Assembly: GCA_016936395.1 (NCBI GenBank)
Contig: JAFGXY010000051.1
Location: 1 to 47,910, forward strand
Direction of reading: 5' to 3'
DNA length: 47,910 bases
DNA from: Paracoccaceae bacterium
GTDB taxonomy: Bacteria > Pseudomonadota > Alphaproteobacteria > Rhodobacterales > Rhodobacteraceae
Shown: piece by piece, positions 34,274 through 43,845 of the stretch
Layout of the letters: each line of letters begins with the position of its first letter
Position numbering within the stretch: the stretch's first letter is position 1
The notes under the pieces: model-generated
Seen by the model: only the letters and a program-made list of their open reading frames with translations
The model's database searches: none
What the model was told of the DNA's origin: nothing
Program-made: the position numbers and the translations under genes

Positions 34274-35742
34274 TGCCTGATCGCCTCGGCCGCGTGCCTC
34301 GCGGAGAGGGCTGCCATCGGCACCCCCGCCCCCGGATGCGCGCCGCCCCCCGCCAGATAGAGGCCCGGAAGCGCCGTCGCTGCCCCCGGCCGCTGGAATG
34401 CCGCCATCAGCCCCTCGGGCGAGTGGCCGTAGATCGCCCCCTGCGACCCCGGAAACAGGCCCGCCAGCCGGGCGGGCGTGGTCAGTGCGCTCGGCTCGGG
34501 CGTCGGGGTGAAGGTCAGGCCGAACTCTTTCAGCCGGGGAAAGGTGCGATTGCGGCATAGAGGTTCCTCGTCAGGGTGGGGCAACAGGCCGGAAGGGGCG
34601 TTCAGGATGATCTCGAACCGCTCCATCCCGGTTTTGGGGCCGGTGCCCCGGTCTTCGGCACAGATATAGAGCGTGGGCTTTTCCGGCATCCTCTTGCGAC
34701 CGATCGGGCCAAACTCGGCCTTTGTGTCATCAGAGAAGAAGACGTTGTGGTGGATCAGGTCAACACCCTGCGCCTGCGCGGCAAAGGCCCAGACCAGGGC
34801 CGACAGGCTGCGCGGGCTGGCGGCACGGGCGGGCAGGGCGGCGCTTGCGGCATCGCCCAGATGACCTTCGACCAAAGCGCCGGGGTCACCGTTGAACACG
34901 CAATACCGGCAGTGCAGGGTGGTGCCGCCCTCGATCTCGACCCCCGTCACGCGCCCCGATTGCCGCACGATGCGGCGGGCGCGGGTGGCATAGCGAAACC
35001 GCACCCCCATGCGTTCGGCCAATTGGCCAAGGGCAGCGGCAAGGCTGTGCATGCCGCCTTCCACCGCCCAGACCCCTGCCGCCTCGGCCCGCCAGATCAG
35101 CGCCAGAACACCGGGGGAGTGCGCGGGCCTGCCCCCGACATAGGTGGCGTAGCGGGCAAACAGTTGCACAAGGCGCGGGTCGCGGAAATGCAGGCGCAGC
35201 AGCCGCTCCAGCGACATGCCGGGCAGCAGCGCGGGCCACAGCCGGGGGCTGCGCAGCGCGGCGCGACCGATGGCCGCAAGGTCAGGTTTCGCGGCCCGCA
35301 TCACCGGGCGGTCAAAAGCCGCCAGCAGCCCTTGGGCCAGACGGTCAAAGCGGGCAAAGGCCGCCGCCTCGCGCGGGCCGGCAAAGGCGCGGATCGATTC
35401 GATATTCGCCTCGGCCTCGGGGAACAGGTCCAGCGTCGGGCTGCCGGTCCACCAATGCCGCGCCAGAATGGGCTGTGGCATCAGTGCGATGTGATCATCA
35501 AGCCGTTGTCCGGCAAGGGCAAACAGGTCGTCAAACTCGGCCCGCATGGTCAGCACGGTGGGCCCGGTGTCAACGGGCCCCGCGGCCGAGGGCAGGGCGC
35601 GTGCCTTGCCGCCCGGCACGCTGGCCGATTCGACCACCGTCACCGACAACCCCATCGCCGCCAGACGGATGGCCGAGGCAAGCCCGCCCATCCCGGCCCC
35701 GATCACCACTGCTGTTTCTTGCTGATCCATGGCCAATATCAT
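34180..35742 (-). CDS. crtD: Methoxyneurosporene dehydrogenase (carotenoid 3,4-desaturase)
   Basis: CrtD introduces the C3-C4 double bond on the route to spheroidene. The protein of up to 520 residues has the FAD fold VVIGAGMGGLASAIRLAAMGLSVTVVE, PGGKARALPSAAGPVDTGPTVLT, EGGMHSLAAALGQLAERMG and the desaturase end YLAGGGAHPGAGVPMAALSARHAAEAIRQA. ATG 35740-35742 is used because GAGGG lies 7 bases upstream; ATG 35728-35730 has no SD. The final 28 or so residues (after EAIRQA) are low-complexity and are read out of frame over the crtC N-terminal coding sequence, so the natural end may be shorter. Confidence 0.92.
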   Translation of the reverse strand: MILAMDQQETAVVIGAGMGGLASAIRLAAMGLSVTVVESASVPGGKARALPSAAGPVDTGPTVLTMRAEFDDLFALAGQRLDDHIALMPQPILARHWWTGSPTLDLFPEAEANIESIRAFAGPREAAAFARFDRLAQGLLAAFDRPVMRAAKPDLAAIGRAALRSPRLWPALLPGMSLERLLRLHFRDPRLVQLFARYATYVGGRPAHSPGVLALIWRAEAAGVWAVEGGMHSLAAALGQLAERMGVRFRYATRARRIVRQSGRVTGVEIEGGTTLHCRYCVFNGDPGALVEGHLGDAASAALPARAASPRSLSALVWAFAAQAQGVDLIHHNVFFSDDTKAEFGPIGRKRMPEKPTLYICAEDRGTGPKTGMERFEIILNAPSGLLPHPDEEPLCRNRTFPRLKEFGLTFTPTPEPSALTTPARLAGLFPGSQGAIYGHSPEGLMAAFQRPGAATALPGLYLAGGGAHPGAGVPMAALSARHAAEAIRQARISGSRSAPTAMPGGISTGSATTGAARSR

Positions 35743-35759
35743 GGCTTGGCCCTCGAAAT

Positions 35760-35777
35760 TGTCCAGTCAAAAAGACA
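35760..35777. promoter_or_regulatory. PpsR/CrtJ operator 1 in the crtD-crtE spacer
   Basis: TGTCCAGTCAAAAAGACA matches TGT-N12-ACA exactly, 17 bp upstream of the crtD start. It is separated by 6 bp from operator 2, the close tandem spacing used for cooperative PpsR/CrtJ binding. Confidence 0.88.
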
Positions 35778-35783
35778 TCTGTG

Positions 35784-35801
35784 TGTAAGTTTTAGTTTAC
35801 A
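35784..35801. promoter_or_regulatory. PpsR/CrtJ operator 2 in the crtD-crtE spacer
   Basis: TGTAAGTTTTAGTTTACA is an exact TGT-N12-ACA match with extended TGTAA/TTACA symmetry, 55 bp before the chosen crtE ATG. With operator 1 it would control both crtDC and the crtE-led superoperon. Confidence 0.9.
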
Positions 35802-35856
35802 CATGGCGCAACCGCTGCCACCATGGCATCGCAATCGGCGGAATGAAGGGTGCAGC

Positions 35857-36738
35857 ATGGCACTGGATGGACGGATCGAAGCAGCAATGGCGCAGGCCAT
35901 GGCTTTGGCGCAATCGGGCGACGCGCCGCCCCGGCTGGGGGCAGCGCTGCCCTATTCGGTGTTTCCGGGTGGCGCGCGGATCAGGCCGACGATCCTGATG
36001 TCGGTGGCGCTTGCCTGCGGCGATGATCGCCCGGCGCTGACCGATGCGGCGGCGGCGGCGCTGGAGCTGATCCATTGCGCCAGCCTTGTGCATGACGATC
36101 TGCCCGCCTTTGACAATTCCGACATCCGGCGCGGCAAGGCTACGGTCCACCGCGCCTTTGGCGAGCCGCTGGCGGTGCTGGCCGGCGACAGTCTGATCGT
36201 GCTGGCGTTCGAGGTGCTGGCCCGCGCGGGCGACGTGGCCCCCGACCGCGCCTTGCGGCTGGTCCGCCATCTGGCGCAGCGCACCGGGATGCCGATGGGT
36301 ATCTGTGCGGGGCAGGGGTGGGAGAGTGAAACCCAGGTCAATCTTGACGCCTATCACCGCGCCAAGACCGGGGCCTTGTTCATGGCGGCCACCCAGATGG
36401 GCGCGATTGCCGCTGGTCAGGACGCCGAGCCCTGGGAAGAGCTTGGCGCGCGGATCGGGACGGCATTTCAGGTGGCAGACGATCTGAAAGACGCGCTGCT
36501 GGCGCCCGAGGAAATGGGCAAGCCGGCGGGGCAGGATGCGGCGCACGGTCGCCCGTCGGCGGTGGCCGAACTGGGGGTGGGCGGTGCTGTGGCTTACCTG
36601 AAAGACATTCTGGGCGGCGCGATTGCCTCGATCCCGTCTTGCCCCGGCGAAGCGATGCTGGCGCAGATGGTGCGTGCCTACGCCGAAAAGATGACGCCGG
36701 CCCGGCTGACGGCCGCCACGTCGACACCCAAGGCATAG
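35857..36738 (+). CDS. crtE: Geranylgeranyl diphosphate synthase
   Basis: CrtE elongates prenyl diphosphates to GGPP, the shared precursor of phytoene and the bacteriochlorophyll tail. The 293-residue protein from ATG 35857 is preceded by GAAGGG. An in-frame ATG at 35803 is embedded beside operator 2 and is rejected. Motifs are the first Asp-rich region LVHDDLPAFDNSDIRRGK (about 81-98), TGALFMAATQMGAIAAG and the second motif FQVADDLKDALL. It leads the crtEF-bchCXYZ-puf superoperon and ends 3 bp before crtF. Confidence 0.95.
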   Translation: MALDGRIEAAMAQAMALAQSGDAPPRLGAALPYSVFPGGARIRPTILMSVALACGDDRPALTDAAAAALELIHCASLVHDDLPAFDNSDIRRGKATVHRAFGEPLAVLAGDSLIVLAFEVLARAGDVAPDRALRLVRHLAQRTGMPMGICAGQGWESETQVNLDAYHRAKTGALFMAATQMGAIAAGQDAEPWEELGARIGTAFQVADDLKDALLAPEEMGKPAGQDAAHGRPSAVAELGVGGAVAYLKDILGGAIASIPSCPGEAMLAQMVRAYAEKMTPARLTAATSTPKA

Positions 36739-36741
36739 ACC

Positions 36742-37857
36742 ATGGCCGATCTGCCGATGTCGCAGGGCAAGCGCGCCAAGGCGGCTGGCCCCGGTCTGCT
36801 GACCCGTTTGGCAATGTCGCCGCGTTTTCATGCGCTTGCGGAACGCATCCCCGGGTTTCGGGGCAAGGCGCGGGCTGAAGGCCGGGCGCTGTTCGACGTG
36901 GTCTCGGGCTTTGTGCAATCGCAGGCGCTGCTGGCGCTGGTTGAATTGCGGCTGCTGCACCGCTTGGCCGACGGGCCTGCCACCCTTGCCAGCTTGGCGC
37001 AGGCGTCGGGCGTGCCCGAGGCGCGCCTGACCATCCTGTTGCAAGCCGGGGCCGCGCTGAAGCTTGTGCGCTATGCGCGCGGCAAGTGGCATCTGGCCCC
37101 GCGCGGCGGTGCCTTCCTGACCGTGCCGGGGCTGGAGGCGATGGTGCGCCACCATGACGTGCTTTACCGCGACCTGTCAGACCCGGTGGCGTTCTTTCGC
37201 GGCCAGACCACGCCGGAACTGGCCGGGTTCTGGCCTTATGTCTTTGGCGCGGGTGGGGCGGCTGACCCCGATCTGGCCGCGCGCTACAGTCGCCTGATGG
37301 CCGACAGCCAGGGCCTTGTCGCCGCCGATACGCTGCGGCTGGTCGATCTGCGGGGCATCAGCCATCTGATGGACATTGGCGGCGGCACCGGGGCGTTCCT
37401 GCGCGCGGTCGCGGTGGCCTATCCGTCGATTCGGCTGACGCTGTTTGACCTGCCCGCCGTGGTGGCGGGCGCGCAGGTGTCGCCGCAGGTGACCATTCAC
37501 CCCGGCAGTTTCCGCGATGACCCTCTGCCCGGGGGCCACGATGGAATCAGCCTGATTCGGGTGCTTTACGACCATGCGGACGCAACGGTGGCCGCCCTGC
37601 TGCGCAAGGTGCATGACGCGCTTCCCCACGGGGGCAGGCTGATCATTTCCGAGCCGATGTCGGGCGGGGCACAGCCCGATCCGGCCACGGATGTGTACTT
37701 TGCAGTTTACACTTTGGCGATGCAAACCGGCCGAACCCGGTCTTTGGCCGAGATTTCGACGCTGCTTCAGGCTGCCGGCTATGAGGCCATTCGCCCCAAA
37801 CCGGGACCGCGACCTTACGTCACTTCGGCGATCACTGCGGAAAAGCCTGCAAAATAA
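36742..37857 (+). CDS. crtF: Demethylspheroidene (hydroxyneurosporene) O-methyltransferase
   Basis: CrtF methylates the C1 hydroxyl group in the spheroidene pathway using SAM. The 371-residue protein has an N-terminal winged-helix dimerisation domain (LFDVVSGFVQSQALLALVELRLLHRLADGPATL), the SAM motif LMDIGGGTGAFLRAVA at about 209-224, SLIRVLYDHADATVAALLRKVHDALP and ISEPMSGG. It follows crtE by 3 bp. A PpsR operator (37694-37711) lies within its 3' coding end, upstream of bchC. Confidence 0.95.
   Translation: MADLPMSQGKRAKAAGPGLLTRLAMSPRFHALAERIPGFRGKARAEGRALFDVVSGFVQSQALLALVELRLLHRLADGPATLASLAQASGVPEARLTILLQAGAALKLVRYARGKWHLAPRGGAFLTVPGLEAMVRHHDVLYRDLSDPVAFFRGQTTPELAGFWPYVFGAGGAADPDLAARYSRLMADSQGLVAADTLRLVDLRGISHLMDIGGGTGAFLRAVAVAYPSIRLTLFDLPAVVAGAQVSPQVTIHPGSFRDDPLPGGHDGISLIRVLYDHADATVAALLRKVHDALPHGGRLIISEPMSGGAQPDPATDVYFAVYTLAMQTGRTRSLAEISTLLQAAGYEAIRPKPGPRPYVTSAITAEKPAK
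37694..37711. promoter_or_regulatory. Possible PpsR/CrtJ operator inside crtF
   Basis: TGTACTTTGCAGTTTACA fits TGT-N12-ACA exactly and has a TTTACA end like other sites, but lies in coding sequence (crtF DVYFAVYTL). It is 197 bp upstream of the bchC tandem pair. It could be a distal operator for the bchC promoter or a chance match. Confidence 0.5.
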
Positions 37858-37907
37858 GGGTCTTGCTGCGTCATTTCGCCAGCATCTTCTGCAATCTCAC
37901 AAAAACA

Positions 37908-37925
37908 TGTCCAATTAAATTGACA
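37908..37925. promoter_or_regulatory. PpsR/CrtJ operator 1 upstream of bchC
   Basis: TGTCCAATTAAATTGACA is an exact TGT-N12-ACA match with an AT-rich symmetric core in the crtF-bchC spacer, 8 bp before operator 2. The arrangement mirrors the known CrtJ tandem at the Rhodobacter bchC promoter. Confidence 0.92.
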
Positions 37926-37933
37926 CTTCGGAT

Positions 37934-37951
37934 TGTAAGTCTAAACTTACA
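37934..37951. promoter_or_regulatory. PpsR/CrtJ operator 2 upstream of bchC
   Basis: TGTAAGTCTAAACTTACA is an exact match with near-perfect dyad symmetry (TGTAAGT/ACTTACA type), ending 65 bp before the bchC GTG. It is the most symmetric operator in the window. Confidence 0.93.
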
Positions 37952-38016
37952 GGCACAAGCAAAGACCTGCACACCGCGACTCTGATGTTGCCGCTGCAGG
38001 AAGGGAGAATACGAAC

Positions 38017-38961
38017 GTGAGAACCTCTGCCGTCATTTTGTCCGGGCCGCGCGATCTGGGTCTTGGCATGTTGGGCCTCAAGGCCCCGGCGGCGGGTGAT
38101 CTTGTCGTCGAGGTCAGCCATTCGGGTATTTCCACCGGAACCGAAAAACTGTTCTGGTCCGGCACGATGCCGCCTTTTCCCGGCATGGGCTATCCGCTGG
38201 TTCCCGGATACGAAAGCTTTGGCGAAGTGGTTGAGGCCGCCCCTGACAGTGGCTTTGCCGTCGGTGACTTCGTGTTTGTGCCCGGTGCCAACTGCTATGA
38301 AGGTGGTGTCAAGGGTCTGTTCGGCGGGGCCTCGCGGCATCTGGTGACGCAGGCCTCTCGCGTGGCGCGGCTGGACCGTGGCATGGGGGCGACAGGCGCG
38401 CTGTTGGCGCTTGCTGCCACCGCCCGCCATGCGCTGGCTGGCTTCAACACTGCGCTGCCCGATCTGGTCGTGGGTCATGGCACGCTGGGCCGTCTGCTGG
38501 CGCGTCTGACCATTGCCGCCGGTGCGCCTGCGCCAACCGTGTGGGACACCAACCCCGCGCGTCGCGATGGCGCCATTGGCTATGACGTGATCGACCCGGC
38601 GGATGATACCCGCCGCGACTATCGCGCGATTTACGATGCCAGCGGCGCCAAGGGTCTGCTGGACCAGTTGGTGATGCGGCTGGCCAAGGGCGGCGAGGTT
38701 GTGCTGGCCGGTTTTTATACCGAACCTGTCTCTTTTGCCTTCCCGCCCGCCTTCATGAAGGAGGCGCGTTTCCGCATCGCGTCCGAATGGAACGCAGATG
38801 ACCTGATCGCCACACGCGCCCTGATCGAAAGTGGTGCGCTGTCCCTGTCGGGTCTGATCACCCACACCCGCCCCGCAGCCGACGCGAAGATGGCCTATGA
38901 AACGGCCTTCGAAGATGCGTCCTGCCTGAAGATGATCCTCGATTGGAGCGGCCAAGCATGA
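38017..38961 (+). CDS. bchC: 3-hydroxyethyl bacteriochlorophyllide a dehydrogenase
   Basis: BchC oxidises the C3 hydroxyethyl group to acetyl, giving bacteriochlorophyllide a. The 314-residue medium-chain dehydrogenase-like protein has a GTG start preceded by GGAAGGGAG. It shows [33 protein letters not shown], a GroES-like region, then the Rossmann part [39 protein letters not shown] and [13 protein letters not shown]. It overlaps bchX (ATGA at 38958-38961) and is the first gene downstream of the tandem PpsR operators. Confidence 0.95.
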   Translation: MRTSAVILSGPRDLGLGMLGLKAPAAGDLVVEVSHSGISTGTEKLFWSGTMPPFPGMGYPLVPGYESFGEVVEAAPDSGFAVGDFVFVPGANCYEGGVKGLFGGASRHLVTQASRVARLDRGMGATGALLALAATARHALAGFNTALPDLVVGHGTLGRLLARLTIAAGAPAPTVWDTNPARRDGAIGYDVIDPADDTRRDYRAIYDASGAKGLLDQLVMRLAKGGEVVLAGFYTEPVSFAFPPAFMKEARFRIASEWNADDLIATRALIESGALSLSGLITHTRPAADAKMAYETAFEDASCLKMILDWSGQA

Positions 38962-39962
38962 CCCTCGATGTTCCGAACCTGAAAGACTTCGACGCCCGTC
39001 TGCGCGCTGAGGCCCACGAAGAGCCGACGCTGGAAATCCCGCAGGGCGAACCCACCAAGAAGACCCAGATCATCGCGATCTATGGCAAGGGCGGCATCGG
39101 CAAGTCGTTCACGCTGGCCAACCTGAGCCATATGATGGCCGAAATGGGCAAGCGCGTCCTGCTGATCGGCTGCGACCCGAAATCCGACACCACCAGCCTG
39201 CTGTTTGGCGGCAAGGCCTGCCCCACGATCATCGAAACCTCGACCAAGAAGAAACTGGCCGGGGAAGAGGTCAAGATCGGGGATGTCTGCTTCAAGCGTG
39301 GCGGCGTGTTCGCGATGGAGCTTGGCGGGCCGGAAGTGGGCCGCGGTTGTGGCGGGCGCGGCATCATCCATGGCTTTGAGCTGCTGGAAAAGCTGGGCTT
39401 TCACGACTGGGATTTCGACTATGTCCTCTTGGACTTTCTGGGTGACGTGGTCTGTGGCGGCTTTGGCCTGCCGATCGCCCGCGACATGGCGCAAAAGGTG
39501 ATCCTGGTCGGCTCGAATGACCTGCAAAGCCTGTATGTCGCCAACAACGTCTGCTCGGCGGTGGAATATTTCCGCAAGCTGGGCGGCAATGTCGGCATCG
39601 CGGGGCTGGTGATCAACAAGGATGACGGCACCGGCGAGGCGGCGGCCTTTGCGGCAGCGGTCAAGATCCCGGTGCTGGCCGCCATTCCGCAGGACGAAGA
39701 CCTGCGCCGGAAATCGGCCAATTATCAGATCGTTGGTTCCTACGAAAGCCAGTGGGGCCCGATGTTTGCGGGGCTTGCCGAAGCGGTGGGCGTCGCCCCG
39801 CCGGTGCGCCCGGCACCGTTGACGCAAGACGAGTTGCTGAACCTGTTCAGCGCCGAGTCGACCGGCAAGGATTTCGTGCTGACCCCCGCAACCGACGCTG
39901 ACATGCGCGGCAAGTTTGCCGCTGAAAAAGTCTCGCTCGAAGTGGTGTATGACAATGTTTGA
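38958..39962 (+). CDS. bchX: Chlorophyllide a reductase, iron protein subunit X
   Basis: BchX is the NifH-like ATPase that feeds electrons to BchYZ for ring B reduction. The 334-residue protein has [19 protein letters not shown] at the start and the P-loop [20 protein letters not shown] (Walker A about 43-51, with Phe after Ser as usual in BchX). It also has [15 protein letters not shown] and cluster cysteines in GRGCGGRGI and DVVCGGFGL. It overlaps a tiny ORF at its 3' end, which leads into bchY. Confidence 0.96.
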   Translation: MTLDVPNLKDFDARLRAEAHEEPTLEIPQGEPTKKTQIIAIYGKGGIGKSFTLANLSHMMAEMGKRVLLIGCDPKSDTTSLLFGGKACPTIIETSTKKKLAGEEVKIGDVCFKRGGVFAMELGGPEVGRGCGGRGIIHGFELLEKLGFHDWDFDYVLLDFLGDVVCGGFGLPIARDMAQKVILVGSNDLQSLYVANNVCSAVEYFRKLGGNVGIAGLVINKDDGTGEAAAFAAAVKIPVLAAIPQDEDLRRKSANYQIVGSYESQWGPMFAGLAEAVGVAPPVRPAPLTQDELLNLFSAESTGKDFVLTPATDADMRGKFAAEKVSLEVVYDNV

Positions 39963-40029
39963 TCTCGACACTCTCGCCCGTCTGGAAGAGGCGCTGCGCG
40001 CCCTGCAAAGCAAGGCTGGCGTAAAATGA
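39955..40029 (+). CDS. 24-codon ORF bridging bchX and bchY
   Basis: An ORF too short for standard gene calling reads [20 protein letters not shown] followed by AGVK. Its ATG overlaps the last codons of bchX (stop TGA 39960-39962), and its TGA (40027-40029) overlaps the bchY ATG (40026-40028) as ATGA. Codon use is ordinary for the region, and the peptide would be an amphipathic helix with Leu spacing. It may be a leader peptide that hands ribosomes from bchX to bchY, or a genuine small subunit. No homologue is known to me. Confidence 0.5.
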   Translation: MFDLDTLARLEEALRALQSKAGVK

Positions 40030-41585
40030 CCGACAGCCGCATCGACAGCGCCGACCTGACCCCGGTGGATATGGGGGGTGTGACAGACGCAGCCGCCGTT
40101 CCGTCGCTGGACGGGCTGGGCTGCCATGCGGGGGCCGATCAGATGGCCGAGGCGGCGCGCTCGGCCGGCAATTCGGAATTGCTGGACCGTTACGCAAAGG
40201 ATTATCCGCAAGGCCCACATGACAAGCCACAATCCATGTGCCCGGCTTTCGGCAGCCTGCGCGTCGGGTTGCGGATGCGGCGCGTGGCCACGGTGCTGTC
40301 AGGCTCGGCCTGCTGCGTTTATGGTCTGACCTTTGTGTCGCATTTCTATGGGGCGCGGCGGTCGGTCGGCTATGTGCCGTTCAATTCGGAATCGCTGGTT
40401 ACCGGCAAGCTGTTTGAAGATATCCGCGACGCGGTGCACGAACTGGCCGACCCGGACCGCTATGACGCGATCGTGGTGACAAACCTCTGTGTGCCAACCG
40501 CCAGCGGTGTGCCGCTGCGGCTTTTGCCCAATGAAATCAACGGTGTGCGCATTGTTGGCATTGACGTGCCCGGCTTTGGCGTGCCAACCCATGCCGAGGC
40601 CAAGGACGTGCTGGCCGGCGCCATGCTGGCCTATGCCCGGGCCGAGATCATGGCAGGCCCGGTTGCAGCCCCTGCCTCGGGCCGGTCTGACCGCCCGACC
40701 GTGGCCTTGCTGGGCGAGATGTTCCCGGCGGATCCGATGATGATCGGCGCGATGCTGGCCCCGATGGGCCTTGCTGCCGGTTCGGTCGTGCCCTGCCGCG
40801 AATGGCGCGAGCTTTATGCCGCTCTGGACAGCAAGGTGGTGGCTGCGATCCACCCGTTCTACACCGCCTCGGTGCGCGAATTCCAGGCGGCTGGCCGCGC
40901 GGTTGTGGGGTCGGGGCCGGTGGGCCTTGACGGCACGATGGACTGGTTGAAGAACATCGGCGAAGCCTATGGTGTTGCAGCAGAAAAAGTGATCGCTGCG
41001 CAGAACGCCTTCGGTGCTGCCATCAAGGGCGCTTTGGCCGCCAACCCGATCAGGGGCCGTATCACGCTGTCGGGCTACGAAGGCTCGGAATTGCTGGTGG
41101 CACGCCTGCTGATCGAAAGCGGTGCAGATGTTCCTTACGTCGGCACCGCCTGCGCCCGCACGGCATGGAGCGAGGCCGACCGGGCCTGGCTGGCCGACAA
41201 GGGCGTGGTGGTGAAGTTCCGCGCCAGTCTGGAAGACGACTGCACCGCGATGGAAGCCTTCCACCCCGATCTGGCGATTGGCACCACCCCGGTGGTTCAA
41301 AAGGCAAAAGAGCTTGGGATTCCGGCGCTTTATTTCACAAACCTGATTTCTGCGCGCCCGCTGATGGGCCCGGCGGGGGCAGGGTCCTTGGCGCAGGTCA
41401 TCAACGCGGCCATGGGCAACAAGGCCCGGATGCTGGGCATGAAGGCGTTCTTCGAAGGCGTCGGCACCGGCGATAGCTCTGGCATCTGGGAAGGGTCGCC
41501 AAACCTGCGCCCGGACTTCCGCGCCGCACATCAGAAGAAACTCGACAAGCTGGCGAAAGCCGCCAAAGCCGAGGAGATGATCTGA
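40026..41585 (+). CDS. bchY: Chlorophyllide a reductase subunit Y
   Basis: BchY with BchZ forms the NifDK-like catalytic part of chlorophyllide a reductase (COR). The 519-residue protein has [62 protein letters not shown] and [21 protein letters not shown]. The cysteines in these blocks are the likely cluster ligands. Its start sits on the stop of the 24-codon ORF and its stop overlaps the bchZ start (TGATG at 41583-41587). Confidence 0.95.
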   Translation: MTDSRIDSADLTPVDMGGVTDAAAVPSLDGLGCHAGADQMAEAARSAGNSELLDRYAKDYPQGPHDKPQSMCPAFGSLRVGLRMRRVATVLSGSACCVYGLTFVSHFYGARRSVGYVPFNSESLVTGKLFEDIRDAVHELADPDRYDAIVVTNLCVPTASGVPLRLLPNEINGVRIVGIDVPGFGVPTHAEAKDVLAGAMLAYARAEIMAGPVAAPASGRSDRPTVALLGEMFPADPMMIGAMLAPMGLAAGSVVPCREWRELYAALDSKVVAAIHPFYTASVREFQAAGRAVVGSGPVGLDGTMDWLKNIGEAYGVAAEKVIAAQNAFGAAIKGALAANPIRGRITLSGYEGSELLVARLLIESGADVPYVGTACARTAWSEADRAWLADKGVVVKFRASLEDDCTAMEAFHPDLAIGTTPVVQKAKELGIPALYFTNLISARPLMGPAGAGSLAQVINAAMGNKARMLGMKAFFEGVGTGDSSGIWEGSPNLRPDFRAAHQKKLDKLAKAAKAEEMI

Positions 41586-43072
41586 TGCTGATCCAGGATC
41601 ATGACCGCGCTGGTGGCTATTGGGGGGCAATCTATGCCTTCTGCGCCGTCAAGGGCTTGCAAGTGGTGATCGACGGTCCGGTGGGCTGCGAAAACCTGCC
41701 GGTCACCTCGGTGCTGCACTATACCGATGCGCTGCCGCCGCATGAATTGCCGATCGTTGTCACCGGCCTTGGCGAAGACGAGATGAGCTCGGGCACCGAA
41801 GCCTCGATGGCGCGGGCCTGGAAAACGCTGGACCCGGCGCTGCCAGCGGTGGTTGTCACCGGCAGCATTGCCGAGATGATCGGTGGCGGCGTCACGCCTG
41901 CGGGCACCAATATCCAGCGCTTTCTGCCACGCACGATTGACGAAGACCAATGGCAATGCGCTGACCGCGCGATGACATGGATCTTCACCGAATTTGGCAT
42001 GACCAAAGGCCGGATGCCGGTGGAGAAAAAGCGCGAGGCGCATGACAAGCCGCGCGTCAACATCCTTGGCCCGATGTATGGCACCTTCAACATGGCGTCG
42101 GACCTGCATGAGATCCGCCGTCTGGTCGAAGGCATCGGCGCCGAGGTCAATATGGTGATGCCCTTGGGCGCCCATGTCGCCGAGATGCGCAATCTGGTGA
42201 ACGCCGACGTCAACATCGTGATGTATCGCGAATTTGGCCGTGGCCTCGCCGAGGTGCTGGGCAAGCCCTATCTGCAAGCGCCTTTTGGTCTGGAATCGAC
42301 GACCAAGTTCCTGCGCACCCTGGGCGAGTTGCTGGGACTGGACCCCGAGCCGTTCATCGAGCGCGAAAAGCACAGCACGCTCAAGCCCTTGTGGGATCTG
42401 TGGCGCTCGGTCACGCAGGATTTCTTTGCCACGGCCAATTTCGCCATTGTCGCGAATGAAACCTATGCCCGCGGTGTGCGGAACTATCTGGAGAACGACC
42501 TTGGCCTGCCTTGCGCCTTTGCGGTGGCGCGCGTGGCCGGGACCAAGACCAACAACGAAGCGGTGCGCGCGCAGATGAAACAGCACCGCCCGCTGATCGT
42601 GATGGGATCGATCAACGAGAAGATGTATATGGCCGAGTTGAAGGGCGGGCACGGGCCTGCGCCGTCGTTCATCGCCGCCAGCTTTCCCGGTGCGGCCATC
42701 CGGCGGCACACGGGCACACCGTTCATGGGCTATGCCGGGGCTGTCTGGATCTTGCAAGAAGTGTGCAACGGGCTGTTTGAAGCCTTGTTCCACATCCTGC
42801 CGCTGGGGTCCGAGATGGACAGCGCCGCCGCCACACCAACCACGCTGCGCCGCGATTTCCCGTGGGATCTCGATGCTCAGGCAGCGCTGGATCGCATCGT
42901 ATCCGAACACCCGGTGCTGACCCGGATTTCGGCGGCCAAGTCCTTGCGGGACGCAGCCGAGAAGGCCGCACTCGACCAAGGGGCCGAGCGCGTCGTTGTA
43001 GAATTTGTCGAAGCGTTGCGGGGCGATCTTCGCACCCCGGACGCGCAGAAACCTAAGGGAGAGACGGCATGA
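41585..43072 (+). CDS. bchZ: Chlorophyllide a reductase subunit Z
   Basis: BchZ completes the COR catalytic heterotetramer. The 495-residue protein starts [48 protein letters not shown], with the cluster Cys in GPVGCENL. It also has [38 protein letters not shown], a substrate-side [32 protein letters not shown] and a C-terminal helical region. The start overlaps bchY and the stop overlaps pufQ (ATGA at 43069-43072). In relatives the main puf promoter lies within the bchZ end. Confidence 0.96.
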   Translation: MLIQDHDRAGGYWGAIYAFCAVKGLQVVIDGPVGCENLPVTSVLHYTDALPPHELPIVVTGLGEDEMSSGTEASMARAWKTLDPALPAVVVTGSIAEMIGGGVTPAGTNIQRFLPRTIDEDQWQCADRAMTWIFTEFGMTKGRMPVEKKREAHDKPRVNILGPMYGTFNMASDLHEIRRLVEGIGAEVNMVMPLGAHVAEMRNLVNADVNIVMYREFGRGLAEVLGKPYLQAPFGLESTTKFLRTLGELLGLDPEPFIEREKHSTLKPLWDLWRSVTQDFFATANFAIVANETYARGVRNYLENDLGLPCAFAVARVAGTKTNNEAVRAQMKQHRPLIVMGSINEKMYMAELKGGHGPAPSFIAASFPGAAIRRHTGTPFMGYAGAVWILQEVCNGLFEALFHILPLGSEMDSAAATPTTLRRDFPWDLDAQAALDRIVSEHPVLTRISAAKSLRDAAEKAALDQGAERVVVEFVEALRGDLRTPDAQKPKGETA

Positions 43073-43290
43073 GTGACCATACCGCCGGCGGCCACGACCA
43101 CCATGTGCATCGCACGCCTCGGGCCGAATTTTACATCTACTTCGCGCTGATCTTTGCGGTGGCCATTCCCCTGGCGACCTTCGCATGGGTCTGGGTTTTG
43201 ATCACCGAGCAGCGCCTTCCGGTGCATGGGCCGCTGGCCCGCGCCTGGCGCGAAGCCGGGGCGATCACGCCCGCGATTTTCCGGCCCTGA
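43069..43290 (+). CDS. pufQ: PufQ, bacteriochlorophyll-related puf operon protein
   Basis: PufQ is a small membrane protein that raises bacteriochlorophyll synthesis and is thought to act as a porphyrin carrier or to assist tetrapyrrole flux. The 73-residue product has a His-rich N-terminus ([18 protein letters not shown]), one transmembrane helix at about 21-45 ([21 protein letters not shown]) and a short basic tail. The start overlaps the bchZ stop by ATGA. It is followed by a 203-bp structured gap before pufB. Confidence 0.93.
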   Translation: MSDHTAGGHDHHVHRTPRAEFYIYFALIFAVAIPLATFAWVWVLITEQRLPVHGPLARAWREAGAITPAIFRP

Positions 43291-43643
<353 letters not shown>

Positions 43644-43656
43644 GGAGGATCAAACA

Positions 43657-43830
43657 ATGTCAAAGTTCTACAAAATCTGGCTGATCTTCGACCCCCGTCG
43701 CGTCTTCGTGGCACAGGGCGTGTTCCTGTTCCTGCTGGCGGCGATGATCCACCTCGTTCTGCTGTCGAACCCGGCCTACAACTGGCTGGACATCGCAGCA
43801 ACGAAGTACAACCGCGTGGCAGCGGAGTAA
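43657..43830 (+). CDS. pufA: LH1 antenna alpha polypeptide
   Basis: PufA is the alpha chain of LH1. The 57-residue protein starts [20 protein letters not shown], has one transmembrane helix ([16 protein letters not shown]) with the bacteriochlorophyll-binding His in AAMIHLVLL, and ends in a periplasmic [22 protein letters not shown] strong SD GAGGAGGA precedes it. It is followed by an mRNA hairpin that in relatives protects pufBA. Confidence 0.97.
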   Translation: MSKFYKIWLIFDPRRVFVAQGVFLFLLAAMIHLVLLSNPAYNWLDIAATKYNRVAAE

Positions 43831-43845
43831 TCCTTGCCTCTCTCG

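Noticed and set aside
35803-35805. ATG directly after PpsR operator 2 as the crtE start
   Set aside because: It shares bases with the operator region, lacks an SD and adds a Pro/Arg-rich leader; ATG 35857 has GAAGGG and gives normal family length.
36142-36159. General search for tRNA or rRNA genes, illustrated by this coding stretch
   Set aside because: No tRNA cloverleaf, rRNA segment or CRISPR-type regular repeat array was seen anywhere in the window; this stretch is ordinary crtE.
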